This document shows positions 16,660 through 25,445 of a stretch of 35,030 bases of DNA, piece by piece. The position numbers and the translations under genes are program-made. The DNA comes from Draconibacterium orientale (GTDB lineage Bacteria; Bacteroidota; Bacteroidia; Bacteroidales; UBA1556): positions 1 to 35,030 of the forward strand of contig DYSI01000019.1 of assembly GCA_020718275.1 (NCBI GenBank). Reading direction: 5' to 3'. The notes beneath the pieces are model-generated. The model was given only the letters and a program-made list of their open reading frames with translations. It was not told the origin of the DNA and did no database searches. Numbering within the stretch: position 1 is the first letter of the stretch; each line of letters starts with the position of its first letter.

Positions 16660-16693
16660 CAAAATTACAATTTGATTGAATGCCTATTTCAAA
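16660..16693 (-). promoter_or_regulatory. Candidate promoter for mfd
   Basis: On the minus strand TTTG (16693-16690) and TAATTTTG (16667-16660) match the Bacteroidetes -33 and -7 elements with a 22-base spacer. The -7 box ends 4 bases before the ATG, which implies a leaderless or nearly leaderless transcript. Confidence 0.5.
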
Positions 16694-16778
16694 ATTTTGA
16701 TGAAGAATATCGCTGGCAAATAAAACCAACCAAAATCAGTTAATAAGCCTTTGAAAAGAAGCTATTCAAAACCAAAGG

Positions 16779-17474
16779 CTAGCTCAATCCTTTAATTTTG
16801 CTAGGAACCGCCACAAATTCCTTTAAGTAAAAAGGTTCAAAATAGGCTACATCTTCAAAGCGATCGTTTAAGTAATCTTGATACGAAAGCGAAACCATGC
16901 CTATAGCACTAGCTTCTATAGAATCAATGAATAATGCGTTAGTATGCTGAATATGCGGTTTGCATTTATCAGCTCCATCTCCGAAGAAATAATGTTTAGT
17001 CTGCGACAATTCTTTTTCGAAACTTTGATTATCAATTACTAAAGGCTCAACAGATCCTAAAGGTTGCAAATTGACATCAAAGGCTTGCGTATACACTTCC
17101 ATACGGCGGGCATCAATCATTGGGTGCAAAATGCTACGCGGCGCTATTTCAACAGTATCAAGAGCCAAAGCGGCCATACTTTGAAGCGTATTGACCGAAA
17201 TTAACGGAATCTCAAGAGAGTAACAAAGTCCTTTGGCGGTTGAAGTACCGATGCGCAAGCCAGTGTATGAACCGGGGCCTCCGCTGATAGCAATGGCATT
17301 CAAATCATTATAATCTAAGTTATTACGATTCAATAAATCGTCGATAAAAGGGGCTAATTTAGCTGCATGTGCATTTCCTTCCTTTTGCTCAATCGAGTCA
17401 ATTAACTTACCATCAAGCGCTAAACTAACTCCACAAACGGAGGTAGTTGTTTCGATATTAAGAATGTAGGTCAT
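16779..17474 (-). CDS. tsaB: tRNA threonylcarbamoyladenosine biosynthesis protein TsaB
   Basis: A protein of 231 residues of the ASKHA fold. TsaB is the scaffold partner of TsaD in forming t6A at position 37 of ANN-decoding tRNAs. The N-terminal YILNIETTTSVCGVSLALDG is the phosphate-1-like strand, and AIAISGGPGSYTGLRIGTSTAKGLCY is the diagnostic TsaB block. EVYTQAF follows in the middle. It lacks the metal-binding His pair of TsaD, as expected. It begins 29 bases after the deaminase stop codon, so the two are likely co-transcribed. Confidence 0.93.
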   Translation of the reverse strand: MTYILNIETTTSVCGVSLALDGKLIDSIEQKEGNAHAAKLAPFIDDLLNRNNLDYNDLNAIAISGGPGSYTGLRIGTSTAKGLCYSLEIPLISVNTLQSMAALALDTVEIAPRSILHPMIDARRMEVYTQAFDVNLQPLGSVEPLVIDNQSFEKELSQTKHYFFGDGADKCKPHIQHTNALFIDSIEASAIGMVSLSYQDYLNDRFEDVAYFEPFYLKEFVAVPSKIKGLS

Positions 17475-17503
17475 TCGATTTCAAAAAAATGTTTGTAATT
17501 GAT

Positions 17504-18517
17504 TCATTCGTTATTGAAATTGCTGTAAAACTGATCAAGTTTCACGAGCATTTCGCGCTTGCGCATATCATCGGCAAAACTCACCTCAAAAGAATTAAAA
17601 GCCAATTGATACAAATCAGCCTTATCTAAATGAAGGGCTTTACTCACTTCTATCAAGTTTTCATTGAGATATCCACCAAAGTATGCAGGATCATCAGAGT
17701 TAATGGTGGCTTTTATGCCTAGATTAAGCATTTTTTTCACCGGATGATCGCGAAGGTCTTTCACTACTTTTAGTTTCAGATTTGAGAGTGGACAAAGCGT
17801 TAGTCCCATGCCAAGTAGCACAAGCTCATTCAATAGGTTTTCGTGTTCCATGGCCCTATTTCCATGGTCAATTCTATCAATTTGAAGCAAGGAAAGGCTA
17901 TCCCAAATGTACTGAGGAGGACCTTCCTCGCCCGCATGAGCCACCCGTTTGAAGCCCAATTCGCCAGCCATTTGATACAGCTGTTGAAATTTTTCGGGGG
18001 GATTACCAATCTCTGATGAGTCTAAACCAATTCCAATAAAATGATGTTGAAGTGGAATAGCTTGTTCAAGATGCAAAAAGGCATCCTCCTCGCTGAGGTG
18101 CCGCAATAGGCTAAATATCAGATGGCTAGTAATTCCAAATTGAATTTGAGCCTGCTCCATGGCTTTGGTGATTCCATTTACTACTGTCGACAATTCCACT
18201 CCACGAGCGGTATGACTTTGTGGATCAAAGAAAATCTCAGCATGGATAATATTTTGCTCATGCGCTTTTGTAAAATAGGCAAAGCTCAAATCATAGAAAT
18301 CTTGTTCAGTAATAAGCACTTTAGTTCCCTCATAATAAATATCAAGGAAGTCTTGTAAATTACTGAAATGGTAAGCTTTGCGCAGTTCTTCAACGCTGGA
18401 ATATGGAAGTTGAATACCATTTCGTTCGGCTAACTCAAACATTAATTCAGGTTCCAGACTGCCTTCAATATGCAGATGAAGTTCTGCTTTTGGCATTTGC
18501 TTAATGAATTCTTCCAT
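17504..18517 (-). CDS. Adenine deaminase-type member of the adenosine deaminase family
   Basis: A zinc TIM-barrel deaminase of about 337 residues, started at MEEFIKQMPKAELHLHIEGS because the longer track start runs into a terminator hairpin. Visible zinc and catalytic motifs are HLHIEGSLEPE, RVAHAGEEGPPQYIWD (His and Glu) and NSDDPAYFGGY (Asp-Asp). Several blocks distinguish adenine deaminases of this family (as in Pseudomonas PA0148 and yeast Aah1) from true adenosine deaminases: DSSEIGNPPEKF, the RIDHG form instead of RIGHG, LCPLSNLKLKVV and the PAYFGGY ending. Most databases would name it adenosine deaminase (add). The adenine preference is inferred from these motifs. It likely salvages adenine to hypoxanthine in the cytoplasm. 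Confidence 0.85.
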   Translation of the reverse strand: MEEFIKQMPKAELHLHIEGSLEPELMFELAERNGIQLPYSSVEELRKAYHFSNLQDFLDIYYEGTKVLITEQDFYDLSFAYFTKAHEQNIIHAEIFFDPQSHTARGVELSTVVNGITKAMEQAQIQFGITSHLIFSLLRHLSEEDAFLHLEQAIPLQHHFIGIGLDSSEIGNPPEKFQQLYQMAGELGFKRVAHAGEEGPPQYIWDSLSLLQIDRIDHGNRAMEHENLLNELVLLGMGLTLCPLSNLKLKVVKDLRDHPVKKMLNLGIKATINSDDPAYFGGYLNENLIEVSKALHLDKADLYQLAFNSFEVSFADDMRKREMLVKLDQFYSNFNNE

Positions 18518-18527
18518 AATTATTAGA

Positions 18528-18570
18528 ATAAAAAAGACCAAAGTGCCGAAATATACAGCACTTTGGTCTT
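18528..18570 (-). terminator. Rho-independent terminator between the S46 peptidase and deaminase genes
   Basis: A perfect 13-bp inverted repeat AAGACCAAAGTGC/GCACTTTGGTCTT (18534-18546 and 18558-18570) with an 11-base loop. Read on the minus strand it is followed by a run of T. It starts 12 bases after the S46 peptidase stop and ends just before the deaminase start codon. Confidence 0.88.
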
Positions 18571-18582
18571 AGGAAATACATA

Positions 18583-20838
18583 TTATTTTATCAAATTCAT
18601 TTCCTGAATCAGGTGTTGTGCACCGCCCAACTTATCTATAATGAAAAGTACGTAGCGAATATCAACATTGATAGTTCTTTGGATATTTGGTTCGTAGAAA
18701 ATATCGCCGCTCATAGCTTCCCAGTTTCCGTCGAACGCAATTCCGATGAGTTCACCTTTACCATTCATCACTGGACTTCCGGAGTTGCCACCAGTAATGT
18801 CGTTGGTAGAGAGAAAACAAACGTGCATAGAACCATCTTTATCGGCATACATTCCGTAATCTTTGGCATTATAAAGTTCTTTCAACTTGGCAGGAACAAT
18901 AAATTCTTCATTGGTAGGATCTTCTTTAGCCATTACGCCATCCAAAGTGGTGAAATAATTGTAATGTACTGCATCAGCAGGAGCATAATCGCGCACCTGG
19001 CCATAACTCATACGAAGGCTTGAATTAGCGTTAGGATAAAATTTCTTATCAGGACTCATTTGACGAATTCCATCCACAAAAAGACGTTGGCCTTTGTCCA
19101 TAGATTCTTCAATTTCACCAACTTGACCATAAATTTGACGGATAGAATTAATCATAGCAAGGGTCAACTGAAAGCCTAAGTCATTTTCCAGCACATTCAA
19201 ACTTGGATTTTTCAAAAAAGCACTCAAACGGGTAGAATCAACAAAGATAGATTTTGAGTAGATAGCATTTGCATAAGCATTAATATCGCCTTTATACTGA
19301 TTATTAAGCACATCAAGCAAATAAGTTTTGGTTTCACTCTTCACCGAGCCGTCCTTGTTATATTTGGTAATGAGGGTATAGGCAGAAAATTCTTTAGGAA
19401 TTGATTTGAAATACATGCCCATCAATTCGGTAAAGAGGTGTTTATCGGTAGCAAAATCATAATCTTTGAAATAGCTTGGCATACCTGCAAGTATTTCGCT
19501 GCATTGACCTTGAATGGTTTCATTAAATTTTGCTTTGTCTTCCTTAGATTTCTTGGTTGATTGCGTTTGAAGGGTCATATAAAGCGAGAAAGCACCAAAA
19601 CTATAAACGATATTTTCGGAACCTTGAAAAACAGCTTCTTCAAGATATTTGAGCGGAACATTATAAGGTTCCATTTTAGCATAGCCGTCTTTAATCATGT
19701 CAATGGCTTGACCGTATTTAGCTTTTCGTTCGTCGTTAGCATTAGCCCATGTCACAAAGTTGTTTTCAATATTTAATTTCTTATCATACACCTTATTGGC
19801 TTTCAGTCCTTTAGTTTGTCCGATAAAATATTTCCAATAGTTAGCTGTTTGGGCATATTTGGCGGCATATTTAATACGAACAGCAGGATTAGCATCCATA
19901 TGTTCTTTCATTACATCCAATTTATGGGTTCTAATATCCACAACAGTAGGATTGCTTTGATCAATTGCTGCTTTAATTCCATAAGAAGTGAGGTAACGAT
20001 CAGTGGTACCAGGGTATCCCCAAATCATGGAGAAGTCATCCTTTTCAACTCCTTTGAGCGATACAGGAATAACATGTTTAGGTTTCATAGGAACATTATC
20101 CTTGCTAAATAGGCTACCTTCCCCTTGGGCAGAGGTGTAAATACGGAACATTGAAAAGTCGCCAGTATGACGAGGCCACATCCAATTGTCGGTATCTCCG
20201 CCAAATTTACCAATTGATTCAGGTGGAGCTCCCACTAAACGAATGTCTTGATATTGATTGTAAATAAACATATAATATTCATTTCCATTGAAGAAAGGTT
20301 TAACTTCAACATGAAATTTGCCATCAGGATTATGCTCTTTCTTGAGGGCGGCGATTGCTTTTCTCACTAAAATCCCACGATTAGCCTCAGAAGTGGTATC
20401 GCTAATACCTTGGAGAACTTTTGCAGTCACATCGTCCATTCTTTCGAGGATGTAGGCGGTAACTCCTTCAACAGGAAGTTCTTGCTCATAATTTTGTGCC
20501 CAGAAACCGTCGGTGAGGTAATCATGTTCAATTGTAGAATTAGCTTGGATGGTTCCATAACCACAATGGTGATTGGTAAGAAATAATCCTTTATCTGAAA
20601 CAATTTCGCCAGTACAAAAGAATCCCATACTCACGATGGCATCTTTCAAACTAGAATGGTTGATATCGTAAAGTTCTTGCGCAGAGAGGTGAAGCCCTTC
20701 TTTTTGCATGTCAGCAATGTTTAAACGCTCAATAAGCATTGGCAGCCACATACCTTCGTCGGGGGGGTTGGTGTTGCTTGCCTTCGATCCAAAACTCAAA
20801 GCGAGTATCAGCAGCAAACTAAGTAAGAGGTTTTTCAT
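18583..20838 (-). CDS. S46 family dipeptidyl-peptidase, DPP7-type
   Basis: A secreted serine exopeptidase of 751 residues releasing dipeptides from N-termini. The signal peptide is MKNLLLSLLLILALSFGSKA. The catalytic His is in GLFLTNHHCGYGTIQ (about residue 90), the Asp in the GGDTDNWMWPRHTGDFSMFRIY region, and the Ser in DITGGNSGSPVMNG near residue 650. FDGNWEAMSGD has Gly 18 residues after the serine. In Porphyromonas enzymes Gly at this point marks DPP7 (hydrophobic P1) and Arg marks DPP11 (Asp/Glu P1), so DPP7-like specificity is inferred. The periplasmic product feeds peptide uptake. It lies 29 bases after gpsA and is closed by a strong terminator. Confidence 0.93.
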   Translation of the reverse strand: MKNLLLSLLLILALSFGSKASNTNPPDEGMWLPMLIERLNIADMQKEGLHLSAQELYDINHSSLKDAIVSMGFFCTGEIVSDKGLFLTNHHCGYGTIQANSTIEHDYLTDGFWAQNYEQELPVEGVTAYILERMDDVTAKVLQGISDTTSEANRGILVRKAIAALKKEHNPDGKFHVEVKPFFNGNEYYMFIYNQYQDIRLVGAPPESIGKFGGDTDNWMWPRHTGDFSMFRIYTSAQGEGSLFSKDNVPMKPKHVIPVSLKGVEKDDFSMIWGYPGTTDRYLTSYGIKAAIDQSNPTVVDIRTHKLDVMKEHMDANPAVRIKYAAKYAQTANYWKYFIGQTKGLKANKVYDKKLNIENNFVTWANANDERKAKYGQAIDMIKDGYAKMEPYNVPLKYLEEAVFQGSENIVYSFGAFSLYMTLQTQSTKKSKEDKAKFNETIQGQCSEILAGMPSYFKDYDFATDKHLFTELMGMYFKSIPKEFSAYTLITKYNKDGSVKSETKTYLLDVLNNQYKGDINAYANAIYSKSIFVDSTRLSAFLKNPSLNVLENDLGFQLTLAMINSIRQIYGQVGEIEESMDKGQRLFVDGIRQMSPDKKFYPNANSSLRMSYGQVRDYAPADAVHYNYFTTLDGVMAKEDPTNEEFIVPAKLKELYNAKDYGMYADKDGSMHVCFLSTNDITGGNSGSPVMNGKGELIGIAFDGNWEAMSGDIFYEPNIQRTINVDIRYVLFIIDKLGGAQHLIQEMNLIK

Positions 20839-20867
20839 TTAAAAAAGATTTAGGATTGATAGATTGA

Positions 20868-21863
20868 TTAATTGAGTTTATCAGCCAAGAGCCTCATCTC
20901 CACAACAGGAGAAACTCCTTCGTAAAGAATATTGTAAACGGCTTCGGTGATGGGTAAATATACTTGGTGTTCTTTATTGATTTCCATTAAACATTTGACT
21001 GCATAATAACCTTCGGCAACCATTTTCATTTCAGCCATGGTGGCTTTGATGGAATAACCGCGGCCGATATAAGTGCCAAAAGTTCTGTTTCTACTAAAAT
21101 TAGAATAAGCGGTAACGAGTAAATCGCCCACATATTCGGTGTCCATTACTTTGCGGTATTGAGGGAAAACATCTTCTAAGAAGCGGCGTATTTCGCGCAT
21201 TGCGTTTACTATCAGCACCGCCTGAAAGTTGTCGCCATAACCCAATCCAACACAAATACCGTTGGCAATTGCAATGATATTTTTAATCATGGCGGCATAC
21301 TCCGTTCCTGCAATATCGGTAGAGGTTTTCATCTTCATAAACCAAGTAGAAAACAATTCTGCGATATGCTGGGCGCGTTCCTCATCCAAAAAAGCAATGG
21401 TAAGAAAGGAGAGCTTTTGCATGGCGACTTCCTCGGCATGGCATGGACCGGCAATAATACCGATATCGTTGTATTTTACTTGGTAATTATTATGAAAATA
21501 ATTGGCAACAATCTGATTAAATTCAGGAACAATCCCCTTAATAGCCGAAACAATTATTTTACCATCGAAATTGGTAACTCCTGCATTTACAATGCTTTTG
21601 TGAAGAAAAGCGGAAGGAATGGCAAAAATTAAAATATCATTTTCGCGAATAACGCGAGCCAGATCGGTACAAATATCTATTTTTTCGGGCACTAATTCAG
21701 CATATTGAAGATAGACAGGATTTCGGCCATGTCGCATCACGTAATCTTTGGTTTCTTGACTCCGCACCCACCAACCTACACGGTCGACATTGTGCGTGAG
21801 TAATTTAACCAAAGCAGTACCCCAGCTACCAGAACCAATGACTGCTATCTTTTTATCAATCAT
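20868..21863 (-). CDS. gpsA: Glycerol-3-phosphate dehydrogenase [NAD(P)+]
   Basis: A protein of 331 residues converting dihydroxyacetone phosphate to sn-glycerol-3-phosphate for phospholipid synthesis. The Rossmann nucleotide site is IAVIGSGSWGTALVKLL at the N-terminus. Further GpsA blocks are GIVPEFNQIVANYF, IGIIAGPCHAEEVA and the catalytic-lysine helix YAAMIKNIIAIANGICVGLGYGDN, followed by the C-terminal helical domain (YVGDLLVTAYSNFSRNRTFG). Length and motifs are complete. It starts 8 bases after the M28 peptidase stop codon, forming a three-gene unit with the S46 peptidase downstream. Confidence 0.95.
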   Translation of the reverse strand: MIDKKIAVIGSGSWGTALVKLLTHNVDRVGWWVRSQETKDYVMRHGRNPVYLQYAELVPEKIDICTDLARVIRENDILIFAIPSAFLHKSIVNAGVTNFDGKIIVSAIKGIVPEFNQIVANYFHNNYQVKYNDIGIIAGPCHAEEVAMQKLSFLTIAFLDEERAQHIAELFSTWFMKMKTSTDIAGTEYAAMIKNIIAIANGICVGLGYGDNFQAVLIVNAMREIRRFLEDVFPQYRKVMDTEYVGDLLVTAYSNFSRNRTFGTYIGRGYSIKATMAEMKMVAEGYYAVKCLMEINKEHQVYLPITEAVYNILYEGVSPVVEMRLLADKLN

Positions 21864-21871
21864 ATTGAATA

Positions 21872-23563
21872 TTAAAATTGAATGTTGAATTTACGCTTTT
21901 TACCGTTGCGCAAAGCTACAACTTTTGTTTTATCGCCTTTCTTAAAACTTTGAAGGGATTTCATATAATCTTGAATGTCATTTATCATGGTATCACCCAT
22001 TTTGATAACAACATCACCAGCTTGAAGTCCTGCCATGGCTGCTGGCTTATCGTCTAAAACTGCTTGAACGCCCACTCCTTGCGATTCGCTTGTAAAATCA
22101 GGCACTATGCCTAAAGTTACTCCCTTGCGATAATTTCTATTTTCACCTTGCGATAGATCTTTGGTTTTATTGTAGGTCAATTTAGGAAAACCATCCATGG
22201 TTTTAATCATGTCTTGCGCATAGAGCACCACTTGGCGCATGCCATCAAAGTTTATGCGGTCAAGGTCATCAGTTGGCGTATGATAATCGCTATGCAAACC
22301 TGTAAAGAAAAATAAAACTGGAAGTTTGGCGAGATAAAAACTCATTTGATCAGATCCACTAATACCTGATGCAGAACGTTTTATATCCAGATTATGATGA
22401 TTTGTAATTTTTATTATTGAATCCCATTCCGTGGCGGTACCGGTGCCAATAAGAGTTAAGCTGCGTTTGATAGAATCCAATCTGCCCACCATATCAAAGT
22501 TGAGCATTACTTCTAATTGGTCAAGATGAAAAAATTCACTTTTTACAAAAGCAGAAGAACCTAAAAGGCCTTTTTCTTCACCTGAAAACGCCATAAAAAT
22601 GAGGTTATAATTTTTGATTGGGTGGGCTTTAAAATACCGTGCTAATTCAATTACAGTAGCCACACCGCTGGCATTATCATCCGCCCCATTATGGATTGCA
22701 GGCTCGCCTCTGTATCTTGAACTTTCGCCTCCCATACCCAAATGGTCGTAGTGAGCGCCAATTAAAATACTTTTGCTAGCGCCATTATTGAGATAGCCAA
22801 TTACATTATACCCAGTTTTAGTGGTTTTATTGATTTGGACCCCAATAGTAATGGTTGCTTTCGAGAGATTTTTCAGCTCATTGGCTTGTTCACCCTGCGC
22901 AAAAACTACTGGAAAATCTATTTTTTCGACCCGGTTGCTAATCAGATTGCGCGGGTCAGTATTTTCAGAATCAGTATTGATAAAAACCACCGCTTTGGCT
23001 CCCTTAGCTTTAGCTAGCGCTAATTTAGCATCCAAATTGGCGTAGTCAATATGCTTTTGAAATTGCGAAGCCCCGCCAGGAACTGATACTTCTATAACAA
23101 ATATTTTATCTTGAAGATTACTAAGAGATTTATAATCATCGAATTTACCATCAGGCGACTGCATTCCAAAGCCAACATAAACGGCCTCGGCTTCAATTTC
23201 ACCATTGGCAGATTGCGAAAGCGGGTAAAAATCATCGTTTAAGCGAAATGACTCCCCATTGATTTTTAGAAAAGTTCCCGCTTCAAAATGATTTCCATCC
23301 TTAAAACTAAAGTCATGCAAATAACTTTTGTTCGGTAAATAAGGAACTAAACCCGCTTTAACAAATTCAGATTGGATATAATCACGAGCTTTAATCTCCC
23401 ATTCACTGCCTGCTTCACGTCCAAACAAACTATCATTGGCAAGCACCCCAACATCCAAATGCATTCGCTTTTCGATGGATTGATGGTCGAAGGAAAGTTC
23501 TTGCGAAAAAGAAAAAGAATGAGAAAAGAGTAAGATTAATAATAGGACTAAGTTTAATTTCAT
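21872..23563 (-). CDS. M28 family zinc aminopeptidase with PA insert and C-terminal PDZ domain
   Basis: A secreted metallopeptidase of about 563 residues. The preferred start gives signal peptide MKLNLVLLLILLFSHSFSFSQ; the track start adds 23 unlikely residues. A protease-associated (PA) region lies around residues 120-240. The co-catalytic di-zinc site follows: GAHYDHLGMGG (His), GADDNASGVA (Asp), FSGEEKGLLGS (Glu pair), LNFDMVGRLD (Asp) and SDYHTPTDDLDRINFDGM (His). The last 80 residues form a PDZ domain (GVGVQAVLDDKPAAMAGLQAGDVVIKMGD). It probably trims N-terminal residues from peptides in the periplasm or on the surface and is the first gene of the unit with gpsA and the S46 peptidase. 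Confidence 0.92.
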   Translation of the reverse strand: MKLNLVLLLILLFSHSFSFSQELSFDHQSIEKRMHLDVGVLANDSLFGREAGSEWEIKARDYIQSEFVKAGLVPYLPNKSYLHDFSFKDGNHFEAGTFLKINGESFRLNDDFYPLSQSANGEIEAEAVYVGFGMQSPDGKFDDYKSLSNLQDKIFVIEVSVPGGASQFQKHIDYANLDAKLALAKAKGAKAVVFINTDSENTDPRNLISNRVEKIDFPVVFAQGEQANELKNLSKATITIGVQINKTTKTGYNVIGYLNNGASKSILIGAHYDHLGMGGESSRYRGEPAIHNGADDNASGVATVIELARYFKAHPIKNYNLIFMAFSGEEKGLLGSSAFVKSEFFHLDQLEVMLNFDMVGRLDSIKRSLTLIGTGTATEWDSIIKITNHHNLDIKRSASGISGSDQMSFYLAKLPVLFFFTGLHSDYHTPTDDLDRINFDGMRQVVLYAQDMIKTMDGFPKLTYNKTKDLSQGENRNYRKGVTLGIVPDFTSESQGVGVQAVLDDKPAAMAGLQAGDVVIKMGDTMINDIQDYMKSLQSFKKGDKTKVVALRNGKKRKFNIQF

Positions 23564-23592
23564 ATATTCATAATTTTTAGGAATTGAGACCG

Positions 23593-23600
23593 CAAAGGTA
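23593..23600 (-). promoter_or_regulatory. Candidate -7 box for the M28 peptidase-gpsA-S46 unit
   Basis: TACCTTTG on the minus strand matches the Bacteroidetes -7 consensus exactly and lies 29 bases before the preferred ATG at 23563, which supports that start over the track start. An adjacent TATATTTG (23608-23601) is an alternative. Confidence 0.55.
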
Positions 23601-23853
23601 CAAATATAATTTTGGGTACTTTGAGTTAACAAGCGTTAAAAAAGGGTCTGTAGTGACGTAAGAGAATTGGGAGAAAAAAGAAATGTAAGAACGCCTTGAT
23701 AATCCTGAAAATCAATCGAAAAGAAAAAGCTATTGAGATAAAAAAACGAATATTGAAAGGTGAAAAATGGTAAAAATGGCCATTTGATGCAAATTATTTT
23801 TAAAATAATTATCAGCTTTATCCTTAATTACGTATTTACATACTTAAATTATT

Positions 23854-23861
23854 TACATTTG
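23854..23861 (+). promoter_or_regulatory. Candidate -7 box for SQR-like gene
   Basis: TACATTTG matches TAnnTTTG and lies 89 bases before the SQR ATG, implying a leader of about 80 nt. A -33 TTTG is not evident. Confidence 0.4.
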
Positions 23862-23950
23862 CCCTTATCAAAATTTGAAGCTGCGAAAACATTAAATCTG
23901 AACATTTTATAATCAAATAATATTTTCAATCAATCATTAAATTACATCTT

Positions 23951-25408
23951 ATGGCAAAGGTCGTAGTGTTAGGAGCAGGTATTTCTGGGCATACTGCTGC
24001 ATTGTATTTAAAAAAATTACTTGCTAAAGAACACGCAGTAATAATGATTAGTCCAAATAGTAATTACCAATGGGTACCTTCCAATATTTGGGTAGGCGTT
24101 GGACTAATGGATCCAAATGAAGTGAAGTTCAAATTGGCGCCAGTTTATCAACGTAAAGGAATTGTTTACAAACAAGCCAAAGGAATTTCGATACATCCTG
24201 AGGGCAGTTCAGTGCATGAAAAGCCATTTGTAAAGATTGCTTATGTTACTGAGGAGATGCAAGGAAAAGAAGAAGATGTGACCTACGACTTTTTGGTAAA
24301 TGCCACAGGACCAGCATTAAACTTCAAAGCAACCCCTGGATTAGGGCCTGATTTATACTCTAATTCTGTTTGCGCCTATGACCATGCGCATCATGCCTGG
24401 CACAATCTTGAAAAATCATTAGCCAAGATGGAAAAAGGAGAGCACCAAACTTTTCTGATTGGAACTGGCCACGCCTTGGCCACTTGCCAAGGAGCCGCCT
24501 TTGAATATGCTTTAAATATTGCCTTTGAAATTGACAAACGCAAGCTCAATCATTTGGCTGATATTATTTGGATATCCAATGAATATGAATTGGGTGATTT
24601 TGGCATGGGCGGAGCTTACATCAAACGGGGGGGATACATTACACCCACTAGCATTTTCACAGCCTCGATACTTTCGGAATATGGAATACGTTGGATAAAA
24701 CGTGCTGGAGTCTATAAAGTAGAAGAAGGAAAGGCATTTTATGAATTATTGGATGGTAGCTATCACGAGCAGTCATTTGATTTTGCAATGCTTATACCTG
24801 GATTTGCTGGCGCAGGACTGAAAGCCTACAATAAAAGTGGAGAAGATATTTCTGCCACCGTATTCGCAGCTAACGGAATGATGAAAGTAGATGCCGATTA
24901 CACGCCAAAACCATATGAAGAATGGAAAGCCAGCGATTGGCCATCGATTTATCAAAGTCCATATTACGACCAAGTATATGCTGCAGGAATCGCATTTGCA
25001 CCACCCCATTCGATGTCGAAACCTATGGAGAGTCCAAATGGTACCAAAATATTTCCAACGCCACCACGTACCGGGATGCCATCAGGCGTTATTGGCAAAG
25101 TAGTGGCACAGAATATTGCCTACCGTATTAAAACAGGAAAAAAAGACCATCCCCATACTGGTTCAATGGCTCGCCAAGCGGCAGCTTGTATTGTAAGTGC
25201 GGGCTATGGTTTCACCAAAGGACAGGCCGCCACCATGACCGTTTCGCCCATTGTACCCGATTGGGAAAGATACCCAGAATACGGTCGCGATATTGAGGCA
25301 ACCGTTGGCGTTGTTGGTCTAGCAGGTCATTGGATGAAACTGTTTATGCATTATATGTTTTTATATAAAGCAAAAGCTAAATTCGGTTGGTCGCTTATTC
25401 CTGAGTAA
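23951..25408 (+). CDS. sqr: Sulfide:quinone oxidoreductase-like FAD protein
   Basis: A flavoprotein disulfide reductase of 485 residues. VVVLGAGISGHTAALYLKK is the N-terminal FAD dinucleotide site, DFLVNATGPALNF the second conserved FAD segment and QVYAAGIAFAPP the third. The redox cysteines expected of SQR can be placed at about 140 (NSVCAYDH), 179 (GHALATCQGAAFEY) and 413 (RQAAACIVSAG). The C-terminal end has an amphipathic membrane-binding stretch (HWMKLFMHYMFLYKAKAKFGW). The likely reaction is oxidation of sulfide to polysulfide or sulfur with electrons passed to menaquinone. It is longer than the classical type I enzyme (about 430 residues) and resembles the type III-like group, though subtype is uncertain. 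No signal peptide is seen. Confidence 0.82.
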   Translation: MAKVVVLGAGISGHTAALYLKKLLAKEHAVIMISPNSNYQWVPSNIWVGVGLMDPNEVKFKLAPVYQRKGIVYKQAKGISIHPEGSSVHEKPFVKIAYVTEEMQGKEEDVTYDFLVNATGPALNFKATPGLGPDLYSNSVCAYDHAHHAWHNLEKSLAKMEKGEHQTFLIGTGHALATCQGAAFEYALNIAFEIDKRKLNHLADIIWISNEYELGDFGMGGAYIKRGGYITPTSIFTASILSEYGIRWIKRAGVYKVEEGKAFYELLDGSYHEQSFDFAMLIPGFAGAGLKAYNKSGEDISATVFAANGMMKVDADYTPKPYEEWKASDWPSIYQSPYYDQVYAAGIAFAPPHSMSKPMESPNGTKIFPTPPRTGMPSGVIGKVVAQNIAYRIKTGKKDHPHTGSMARQAAACIVSAGYGFTKGQAATMTVSPIVPDWERYPEYGRDIEATVGVVGLAGHWMKLFMHYMFLYKAKAKFGWSLIPE

Positions 25409-25445
25409 TAATTACATTTTAATAATCATAAAAAACTTATATACC

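Larger units (their letters stand above)
23564..23950. other. Divergent intergenic region between the M28 peptidase and SQR
   Basis: An AT-rich divergent promoter region of 387 bases. It contains the minus-strand box TACCTTTG and the plus-strand box TACATTTG, both listed separately. No additional gene or hairpin was identified. Confidence 0.6.
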
